This document shows, piece after piece, positions 54,841-61,593 of a stretch of DNA of 64,000 nt. Under the pieces are notes generated by a model. It did no database searches. It was not told where the DNA came from and saw nothing but the letters and a program-made list of their open reading frames with translations. How positions within the stretch are numbered: the stretch's first letter is position 1; each line of letters opens with the position of its first letter. The translations under genes and the position numbers were made by a program. The stretch comes from Geomonas ferrireducens (GTDB lineage: Bacteria; Desulfobacterota; Desulfuromonadia; Geobacterales; Geobacteraceae), in contig NZ_SSYA01000001.1 in assembly GCF_004917065.1 (NCBI RefSeq), positions 247,001 through 311,000 of the forward strand, written 5' to 3'.

Positions 54841-55290
54841 ATGTTCAAAAAGCTAGTTGCAGGTGCTGCACTTTTGTCCGCTGTTCTCATATCGGGATGT
54901 GCATCGGTGCCGATGGCATCAAAAGAAGACGATGCTGCCGCAAAACAGTTCGCAGTGCCGAAGGATGGAAAGGCCGCAGTGTACGTGTACCGAAACTGCT
55001 TTGTTGGCCAAGCTCTCAAGAAGGACATCTCGCTGGACGGAGCGATTCTTGGCGAGACGGCAAACAAAGTGTTCTTTTACAAGGTCATCGAGCCGGGAAA
55101 ACACGTGCTTTCCACCGAGTCTGAATTCGGGGACAACACTCTTTCTTTCGATGCTGACCCTGCCAAGAACTACTTTGTCGAGCAGTACATAAAGATGGGA
55201 GTCTTCGTCGGTGGCTCGAACCTGAAGATGGTCACTGAGGAGGAGGGCAAGAAAGCCATCATGGAATGTGGCCTGGCACAACAGAAATAG
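54841..55290 (+). CDS. DUF2846-type lipoprotein
   Basis: The 149-residue protein has a lipoprotein signal with lipobox LISGC (cysteine near residue 20). Its mature part starts after a linker with AAVYVYRNCFVGQALKKDISLDG and contains EPGKHVLSTESEFGDNTLSF, matching the DUF2846 domain. The function of that domain is unknown. The ATG at 54841 follows the very strong ribosome binding site GAAGGAGGTG. It is convergent with the ABC transporter genes and shares a terminator with them. Confidence 0.8.
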   Translation: MFKKLVAGAALLSAVLISGCASVPMASKEDDAAAKQFAVPKDGKAAVYVYRNCFVGQALKKDISLDGAILGETANKVFFYKVIEPGKHVLSTESEFGDNTLSFDADPAKNYFVEQYIKMGVFVGGSNLKMVTEEEGKKAIMECGLAQQK

Positions 55291-55336
55291 GTAGTACGGC
55301 GGGCAAAAGAAAAGCATCTCTTGCTCCGGACGCTAA

Positions 55337-55374
55337 AGGCCCGGCGGAACGATATCCGCCGGGCCTTATTTTTT
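55337..55374. terminator. bidirectional terminator between lipoprotein and ABC genes
   Basis: An 11-bp perfect stem (GGCCCGGCGGA with TCCGCCGGGCC) is followed by TTATTTTTT on the plus strand. The convergent genes end on both sides, so it likely ends both transcripts, although the minus-strand T-run is weak. Confidence 0.75.
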
Positions 55375-55392
55375 GCTGCCGTTGCGATGTCT

Positions 55393-56190
55393 CTAGTCTT
55401 CTGCGAGCAGGGTTCTGTCGTTCTCGAAGGTCTTGTGACGCAGCTCGTGGAACTTCTGGATCAGCTTCTCCACGGTGAGCGCCTTCTTCTCTTCCCCCTC
55501 GATGTCGAAGATGATCTCGCCGCCGTCCATCATGAGCAGGCGGTTGCCGAATTCGATCGCGTGGCTCATGTTGTGGGTGATCATCATGGCGGTGAGCTTG
55601 TAATCGCTGATGAACTTGTTGGTCAGTTCGAGCACGATCTCGGCGTTCTTCGGGTCGAGCGCCGCGGTGTGCTCGTCGAGCAGGATCAGGCTCGGCTTGG
55701 AGAGGACCATCATGAGCAGGGTGAGCGCCTGACGCTGTCCGCCTGAGAACATCACCAGGTTCTCTTTCATGCGGTGCTCGAGGCCCATGCGCAGCTGCAC
55801 CAGTTCCTGCCTGAATAGCTCGCGGGTCTTGTTGTTCAGACTGCGGCGCAGCCACTTCATCCCCTTTTTGTGGGTGATGGTCATGTTGTCTTCCAGGCTC
55901 ATGTTCCCGGCGGTGCCGAGCAGCGGGTTCTGGAAGATCCTGCCGATGTACTTCGCCCTCTTGTACTCCGGATCCCTGGTCACGTTCTTGCCGTTCGCCA
56001 GGATCTGGCCGTCGGTGGGGGTGTAGGTCCCGGCGATGGTGTTGAACAGGGTCGATTTGCCGGCGCCGTTGGAGCCGATGATGGTGATGAAGTCGCCCTC
56101 TTTCACCTTCAGATTGATGTTGTTAAGGGCCTTGTTTTCGTTGACGGTCCCCTGGCCGAATACGATGGAAACGTTTTTGAGCTCTATCAT
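55393..56190 (-). CDS. ABC transporter ATP-binding protein (TrpX-type system)
   Basis: The 265-residue ATPase has Walker A GSNGAGKST (about residues 39-47), Q-loop FQNP, signature MFSGGQRQAL (about 149-158), Walker B SLILLDEHTAALD (about 167-179) and the switch histidine in MITHNMS. It is the third gene of a substrate-binding, permease, ATPase unit and overlaps the permease by 4 bp. The family is related to branched-chain amino acid and sugar importers (COG1101). Confidence 0.9.
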   Translation of the reverse strand: MIELKNVSIVFGQGTVNENKALNNINLKVKEGDFITIIGSNGAGKSTLFNTIAGTYTPTDGQILANGKNVTRDPEYKRAKYIGRIFQNPLLGTAGNMSLEDNMTITHKKGMKWLRRSLNNKTRELFRQELVQLRMGLEHRMKENLVMFSGGQRQALTLLMMVLSKPSLILLDEHTAALDPKNAEIVLELTNKFISDYKLTAMMITHNMSHAIEFGNRLLMMDGGEIIFDIEGEEKKALTVEKLIQKFHELRHKTFENDRTLLAED

Positions 56191-57086
56191 TTTGCCACCT
56201 TGAACGGGACCTTCAGTTTCTTCGCCTGGGTCAGGATCAGCAGGATGATGATCAGCACGCCCTTGATGAGGTTCAGGTCGCTCGGGGTCATGTGGATCAG
56301 GTAACCGTAGAAACGCCCGACGTACATGACGGCGTAGAAACAGACGGAACCGGCGAGTGCGCAGAGGGTGAGGACGCCGATCCTGTTGCTCTTCAGCACG
56401 AGGAACTCACCGATCATGACGGAGGCGAGACCGGAGACGATGATCCCCTGGCCGAGGCCGACGTCGGCAAAGCCCAGGTACTGCGCCGCGAAGGCGCCGG
56501 AGACCGCGACGAGGCCGTTGGAAAGGCCGACACCGATGGTCTTCAGGGTCTTAGGGTTCACGCCCTGCGAGATGACCATCTGCTCGTTGTTCCCCATGGC
56601 GCCGAGGGTCATGCCGAGGTCGGTGCGGAAGAAGAGGTCGAGGAGCACCTTCACCACGAGGGCGACGATCAGGAAGAAGACGAGCAGTATGTACTCGTCC
56701 GGGATCACGCCGGTGAACTTCTCGGTAACCTGGGTGAGGATGGTCGGCTGGTTCAGCACGGGGACGTTGGCGCGGTTGCCCAGGATCCGGATGTTGACCG
56801 AGTAGAGCATGGTCATGGTGAGGATACCGGCCAGCAGGTTGGGCACCCGGAGGTGGTTGTGGATGAGCGCGGTGACGACGCCGGCCAAGACACCGCCGGC
56901 GAAGGCGATGAGCAGTGCGAGCCACCCGTTCATGCCGAGGAGGAGGCACTGCACCATGAGCGCCGCACCAAGGGGAAAGGACCCGTCAACCGTCAGGTCC
57001 GGAAAATCAAGAATCCTGAACGAGATGAACACGCCCAGGACCATGATGCCATAGATCAGCCCTTCGACAAAAATACCTTCGATCAT
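56187..57086 (-). CDS. ABC transporter permease (TrpX-type system)
   Basis: The 299-residue protein has eight or more membrane helices and the COG4120/BPD_transp_2 pattern (ILDFPDLTVDGSFPLGAAL near residues 25-43). It belongs with the adjacent ATPase and substrate-binding protein. Its start lies 74 bp after the substrate-binding gene with a terminator-like hairpin between, so permease and ATPase are probably expressed at a lower level than the binding protein. Confidence 0.9.
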   Translation of the reverse strand: MIEGIFVEGLIYGIMVLGVFISFRILDFPDLTVDGSFPLGAALMVQCLLLGMNGWLALLIAFAGGVLAGVVTALIHNHLRVPNLLAGILTMTMLYSVNIRILGNRANVPVLNQPTILTQVTEKFTGVIPDEYILLVFFLIVALVVKVLLDLFFRTDLGMTLGAMGNNEQMVISQGVNPKTLKTIGVGLSNGLVAVSGAFAAQYLGFADVGLGQGIIVSGLASVMIGEFLVLKSNRIGVLTLCALAGSVCFYAVMYVGRFYGYLIHMTPSDLNLIKGVLIIILLILTQAKKLKVPFKVAK

Positions 57087-57114
57087 AGTGAACCGTTTAC
57101 CCTTCTGCTTGATT

Positions 57115-57150
57115 AAAAACTCCCCCCTCCGTTCGTACGAAGGGGGGAGT
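57115..57150 (-). terminator. terminator or attenuator between binding protein and permease genes
   Basis: ACTCCCCCCTTCG pairs with CGGAGGGGGGAGT on the minus strand and is followed by TTTTTAA. It would let the substrate-binding gene be expressed in excess over the membrane components, which is usual in ABC importers. Confidence 0.75.
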
Positions 57151-57160
57151 GCGTTTGCCG

Positions 57161-58156
57161 TTACTTCTTAATCACCTTGCCGTTCTGACGCACGGTCTTC
57201 GCGGCCTTCACGATGTCGGCCGGGACGGTCAGGCCGAGCTTCTTCGCAACGTCGAGGTTGATGAGGAGGTCGACGTCGGAGGCCTTGGTCATGAAGCGGG
57301 TGGGCATCTGCTCCGGCTTCTTCCCTTTGAGGATCTCGATGATCATCTTGCCGGTGGCGCGACCCATCTTGTAGTAGTCGAAGCCCCAGGCGGCGAGGAC
57401 GTCGTAGGTCTCGGAGGAGCTCGGGTCGGCGGACATGACCGGGATCTTCGCCTTGGCGGCGACGTCGGCCACGGCGCTCATGGCGGAGACGACCGTGTTG
57501 TCGGTGGAGATGTAGATGGCGTCGACGCGGTTGGCGATGGTCTGGGCGGCCTGCTTGACCTCGGCGGACTTGGTGACGGTGGTCTCTACGAACTCGAGGT
57601 GCTTCTCCTTGCAGACCTGCTTGACCATGCCGGCAAGCACCACTGCGTTCTCCTCGGAGCTCGTGTAGATGTGGCCGATGCGCTTGGTTTTCGGCTTGAT
57701 CTTGAGGAGCATCTCGATCTGCTGCTTCACCGGGGTCATGTCGGATACGCCGGTTACGTTCTTGCCCCCCTTGGTGAGGGAAGGAACGAGGCCCGCCTTG
57801 ACCGGGTCGGTGACTGCGGAGTAGACGATCGGGATCCCTTTGAGGGTGTTGACCAGGGCCTGGGCGGTCGGGGTGGCGACGCCTACGGCGAGGTTCACCT
57901 TCTCGCTCTGGAACTTGTTGGCGATCGAGGCCGCGGTGTTGATGTCGCCGTTGGCGTTTTGGACGTCAAAGGTGACCTTCATCTTCGAGGCGTTCAACTC
58001 GTCCTGGATGCCTTTGACAACCGCATCCAGTGCCGGGTGGGAAACGATCTTGGAGATACCGATCGTAACCTGCTTGGCAGGGGCCGCCGCGAAGGCGGTT
58101 GCCGCACACATAAGTGTTACCGCGAGAACCAACAGAATACTGATCTTCTTGCTCAC
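57161..58156 (-). CDS. ABC transporter substrate-binding protein (COG2984, TrpX-like)
   Basis: The 331-residue protein has a cleavable signal peptide (cut near AFA-AA, residue 23) and a two-lobe periplasmic-binding fold of the COG2984/pfam04392 type (VTIGISKIVSHPALDAVVKG, VGVATPTAQALVN, YSAVTDP, IYTSSEENA). Family members studied in Gram-positives bind tryptophan or related aromatic compounds. No transport ligand can be assigned from sequence here. It heads the transporter unit. Confidence 0.88.
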   Translation of the reverse strand: MSKKISILLVLAVTLMCAATAFAAAPAKQVTIGISKIVSHPALDAVVKGIQDELNASKMKVTFDVQNANGDINTAASIANKFQSEKVNLAVGVATPTAQALVNTLKGIPIVYSAVTDPVKAGLVPSLTKGGKNVTGVSDMTPVKQQIEMLLKIKPKTKRIGHIYTSSEENAVVLAGMVKQVCKEKHLEFVETTVTKSAEVKQAAQTIANRVDAIYISTDNTVVSAMSAVADVAAKAKIPVMSADPSSSETYDVLAAWGFDYYKMGRATGKMIIEILKGKKPEQMPTRFMTKASDVDLLINLDVAKKLGLTVPADIVKAAKTVRQNGKVIKK

Positions 58157-58632
58157 CAGACACCTCCAGTTACATTGAAATAGATTTCACCTGCGACTGC
58201 TTCAGGGGGAAACTGGGACTATGGAGCTGCATCTACGATCGGAACACCGGAAGGCGGTACCTGCGAAGAGGTCGGACCTTTTTCCGGTCGCCGAGCATAC
58301 CATTCGGAAAGAGCCATCGTCAACGCCATAGTGGCCTAAACCTGCCGACTTCACCGCGAAAATGCCAAAAAACCGTCCCCGTACCGGCTCCGGAGGAGAA
58401 AAATTAAATTTATCTACTCAAAAACACCCATCGTTGTTGACACCACAAACGCAAAAAGGGTAAAGTACGGCAGCTTGTCGGTTTTGTCATAGGTGCCAGG
58501 CATCAAAGCCCGCCCGCATACCTCCCCAGCAGCCGCCAGAACCAGACTCCGATGATCACAGCTTAAAAGATCCCATCCCGGCAGGGCTTTGCCATGTCCG
58601 GCTGGACCAACATAAAGGAGAAGATTCGACGT
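58157..58632. other. intergenic region between ABC and lipoprotein genes
   Basis: The stretch holds no supported gene. A promoter-like pair (TTGACA at 58437-58442 and TAAAGT at 58461-58466, 18-bp spacing) lies upstream of the lipoprotein gene, giving a leader of about 160 nt. Short open frames on the minus strand are antisense to the lipoprotein gene. Confidence 0.5.
58437..58466 (+). promoter_or_regulatory. candidate promoter of the lipoprotein gene
   Basis: TTGACA and TAAAGT with 18-bp spacing. The -35 box is perfect and the -10 box is weak. Confidence 0.4.
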
Positions 58633-59778
58633 ATGCACCTCTACTGCACCAACCGCCCCGCCCTTTTGATGATCGCCCTGCTGGCGCTGCCGCTGGCACT
58701 GGCGGGATGTAAGGACAACAAGCCGACGGCCACCACGGCTGCTGCCCAGACGGTACCGCAGGGACAGCCTTCCTCGGCAAAGGCCGCACCGGCTCCGACA
58801 CAGACCACCGAAGCGCCCGCTGCCGCCGCGCAGACCCCGTCTCCCGCCTTCGATGCGCACTCAAGCGCCAAGAAAGCCAAGGGAGCAAAGGGAAAGGCGA
58901 CTGCCGCTCCGAAGACGACTTACCGCGCCGGTGAGGATCCGGACTTCGCCGCTGCCAAGGGGTGGCCGGTCAAGTATCCGGCGCCGCTTCCCGGCTCGAT
59001 CCTGCCGCAGAAGAGGATCGTCGCCTACTACGGCAACCCGCTTTCCAAGAGGATGGGGGCGCTGGGTGAATACCAGAAGGACGACATGCTGCAGCGGCTT
59101 AAGCGCGAGGTGGCCAAGTGGCAGGCGGCCGACCCGTCGCACCCGGTACAACCGGCGCTGCACCTGATCGCCGTAGTCGCCCAGGGGGACCCGGGCAAGG
59201 CGGGGCTTTACCGCATGATCATGCCGGACAAGATCATCAATGACGTCTACGGCTGGGCCAAGTCGATCAACGCCATCATGTTCATCGACATCCAGACCGG
59301 CCATGACAACATCCGCAACGTGCTGCCGCGCTTCGAGTGGATCCTCAAGAACCCCGACGTGCACCTGGGCATCGACCCGGAGTTCAACCTGATCAAGAGC
59401 GGCAAGAAGCCTGGGACCAAGATCGGCACCTACGACGCGGCGGACATAAACTACGCCTCGGGGTACCTTAAGGAGCTGGTGAAGAAGTACAACATCCCCC
59501 CGAAGGTGTTCATCGTGCACCGCTTCACCAGAAACGGCGTGACCAACGCGAAGAACATCCAGCTGCGCCCGGAGGTGCAGATCGTGATGAACATGGACGG
59601 CTGGGGCGCCCCTTGGCTCAAACGCGACTCCTACAAGGATTACGTCGTGGCTGAGCCGGTGCAGTTCACCGGGTTCAAGCTCTTCTACCACAACGACACC
59701 AAGAAGGGGGACGCCCTGCTCACCCCGAAAGAGGTGCTCATGCTGCACCCGAAACCGCTCTACATCCAGTACCAGTAG
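58633..59778 (+). CDS. lipoprotein of unknown function with Ala/Pro/Thr linker
   Basis: The 381-residue protein has a lipoprotein signal with lipobox LALAGC (cysteine near residue 26) and a low-complexity Ala/Pro/Thr/Lys linker (about 28-105). A conserved-looking domain follows (about 106-381): RIVAYYGNPLSKRMGALGEY, a FIDIQTGHDNIRNVLPRFEW segment and GIDPEFNL. Alternating beta-alpha patterns with acidic residues at strand ends suggest a TIM-barrel fold of glycoside-hydrolase type, but I cannot name a family. The ATG at 58633 lies 12 bases after AAGGAG; an in-frame ATG at 58594 is possible. It is probably anchored in the outer membrane. Confidence 0.75.
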   Translation: MHLYCTNRPALLMIALLALPLALAGCKDNKPTATTAAAQTVPQGQPSSAKAAPAPTQTTEAPAAAAQTPSPAFDAHSSAKKAKGAKGKATAAPKTTYRAGEDPDFAAAKGWPVKYPAPLPGSILPQKRIVAYYGNPLSKRMGALGEYQKDDMLQRLKREVAKWQAADPSHPVQPALHLIAVVAQGDPGKAGLYRMIMPDKIINDVYGWAKSINAIMFIDIQTGHDNIRNVLPRFEWILKNPDVHLGIDPEFNLIKSGKKPGTKIGTYDAADINYASGYLKELVKKYNIPPKVFIVHRFTRNGVTNAKNIQLRPEVQIVMNMDGWGAPWLKRDSYKDYVVAEPVQFTGFKLFYHNDTKKGDALLTPKEVLMLHPKPLYIQYQ

Positions 59779-59796
59779 GTTCTGTCTCAATCCTAA

Positions 59797-59870
59797 AGCC
59801 CCCCTCTCCCCCTTCGAGGAGGGGGGGCTGTTAAAGCAAATCCCCCCTGTCCCCCCTTCGCAAAGGGGGG
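59797..59870. repeat. pair of REP-like palindromes (copies B and C)
   Basis: Two C-run/G-run palindromes lie in tandem at 59797-59829 and 59838-59870. The second is identical over 33 bp to the copy at 54093-54125. They are between the lipoprotein gene and the NRDE-family gene, a convergent arrangement where such repeats often occur; either hairpin could also act as a weak terminator. Confidence 0.85.
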
Positions 59871-59934
59871 AACCTAAGGCCTCATGAAGCATTTCATGGG
59901 GAACTATACTTCAGCCTTCCACGGAAACGCCCTC

Positions 59935-60687
59935 TCACCAGTTGAATTCCGCCCGTCTCTCCTGCACCCCACCCTCGAAACTCCTCTCGATGAAGGTCGC
60001 CTTTCCCGCTTGATCCACCAGTAAAACGGTCGAACAGCGCGTGCCGTACTCCGCACTCTTGATGAAGACCGGCGATAGAAGCCGCTCGAGGTCGATCCCG
60101 ACGCCGGTGTCGGGAAGCTCTTCGTCGGGAGGATGGGTCTCGTCGGCTAGCAGCGCGAAAAGGTCCTCGGGAACGAAGCTTTTCTCGGCGAGGATCCGGG
60201 CAAGCCCGTCCTTGCCGCAGCGCACCTTGGGCCATGGGGTGTCCAAGAGATGGTTGGAAAGCCCGTGGATGCCGGGCTCGATGCGGATCGTCTGGTCGCT
60301 TTTGTTGGAATAACAGAGGAGGTCTTCACCGTCACCCAAGAGCAGGTTGTAACCGCCGTAGGCGACGCTGGAGGCGCGCAGGCTGGCCACGTAGGCTTCG
60401 GCCGCGGCATCCTTCTCGAGAAAGCCGCTCACGAGCCTGCCGCGGGAGGGACCGTGGCGGTGCAGATCGCTAGGATCGCGGTAGTTGGTGAGCGCTGCGA
60501 TGCGCCCGGTGGTGGTGACGCCGAGCCAGGTGCCGCCATGCACGAGGTCGCGGCCGGCATAGATGTGCGGTGCGTCCTCCCAGAATTGCGCAGGCGCGGT
60601 GGGACGACGGTAGTATTCGTCACGGTTCGCGGCGATGACGAGACGGTACTCCGGGTGGGCCCGGTAGGCAAGTAGCAGCGTGCACAT
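59935..60687 (-). CDS. NRDE-family (TANGO2-like) protein
   Basis: The 250-residue protein begins MCTLLLAYRAHPEYRLVIAA and continues with the family name motif ANRDEYYRRP (residues 19-28), then GGTWLGVTTTGRIAALTNYR and GYNLLLGD. The family is an N-terminal-nucleophile-like fold with a cysteine at position 2 and is widespread. Eukaryotic TANGO2 is linked to lipid and heme metabolism, but a bacterial role is not established. It is 12 bp downstream of the PilZ gene on the same strand, so the two probably form one transcript. Confidence 0.85.
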   Translation of the reverse strand: MCTLLLAYRAHPEYRLVIAANRDEYYRRPTAPAQFWEDAPHIYAGRDLVHGGTWLGVTTTGRIAALTNYRDPSDLHRHGPSRGRLVSGFLEKDAAAEAYVASLRASSVAYGGYNLLLGDGEDLLCYSNKSDQTIRIEPGIHGLSNHLLDTPWPKVRCGKDGLARILAEKSFVPEDLFALLADETHPPDEELPDTGVGIDLERLLSPVFIKSAEYGTRCSTVLLVDQAGKATFIERSFEGGVQERRAEFNW

Positions 60688-60699
60688 GTGGAGTTCCGG

Positions 60700-61383
60700 T
60701 CAGGGGGTGATGATGCGGCTAAGCTCGGTCTGCTGCATCTCGGTGAGCGTCTCGAACTGCAGCCCAGCTCCCGGGACGCAGCGCCCCTCTCCCCAGCGCT
60801 GTGTCCAACGCACGGTTGCGGCGATGGGAGTCGGGTCGGTATCGAGCAGGCGCAGCCAGAGCGTCGCACCAACCGTAAGCTCCTCCATGGTGTGGAGAAA
60901 GAGGCCGCCCATGCTGATATTAACCGCGAAGGAGCGGTGCGTCGCGCCTTCGGGGAAGGAGGGATCGCTACTGTACCAGAGGTTCAGGTGGATCGGTTTG
61001 CGGGTGTGCCGGCGCAGCGAACGGGCCGGGAAGAGCCTGCAGCGGCTTTCGATGAAAAAGCGCAGCGCGGCGTCGCTGTCGGGTGAGAAAGTCTGTTCGA
61101 GCGGGCTCAGCTTTATCTTCTTTCCGCGCGGGTCCCACTTCACCCGCAATACGGGGAAGAGGTTGATGCTCTCATAGGCGATGACCTTCGCCTCCTTGCT
61201 GCAGCGCACCAGGGTGAGGATGTCGATCAGGAAACCGTTGTAAGAGCGCTCCTTGGCCATCTCGGACATCTGTTCAAAGGAGCGCGCGAGCTCTCCCTGT
61301 GCCCCCGCTCTGGCAATGGCGTCAAGGTACGCGTTTCCTGCATCGGCGTCATTGGCAACTATGAGTATTCTGGGATCGTGCAT
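60700..61383 (-). CDS. PilZ-domain protein with receiver-like N-terminal region
   Basis: The 227-residue protein ends in a PilZ domain (about residues 115-222) with the cyclic-di-GMP motifs RRHTR (about 125-129) and NISMGGLF (about 156-163). The N-terminal 100 residues begin PRILIVANDADAGNAYLDAI and contain FLIDILTLV, resembling a degenerate receiver domain without the usual acidic pair. It probably responds to cyclic-di-GMP, but its output is unknown. Confidence 0.82.
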   Translation of the reverse strand: MHDPRILIVANDADAGNAYLDAIARAGAQGELARSFEQMSEMAKERSYNGFLIDILTLVRCSKEAKVIAYESINLFPVLRVKWDPRGKKIKLSPLEQTFSPDSDAALRFFIESRCRLFPARSLRRHTRKPIHLNLWYSSDPSFPEGATHRSFAVNISMGGLFLHTMEELTVGATLWLRLLDTDPTPIAATVRWTQRWGEGRCVPGAGLQFETLTEMQQTELSRIITP

Positions 61384-61593
61384 CCGGCGGTGTTTTCCTT
61401 TTTAGTAGCAATGAGGAAGCATGCGGTCTTTAAGCCACAATGTGACGCGGCGTCGGAAAAGTTAAAACAGGGATGGGTAAATTGCAACTCTTTCCTCTCA
61501 TGTTTTTCCTGCTTCTCCCGAAATGTCTAAGTGTGCCGGTCGATTCCTTGCGAAGTACACAGGCGTGCAGAAACCAAGACTGGAGAGGTCCTC

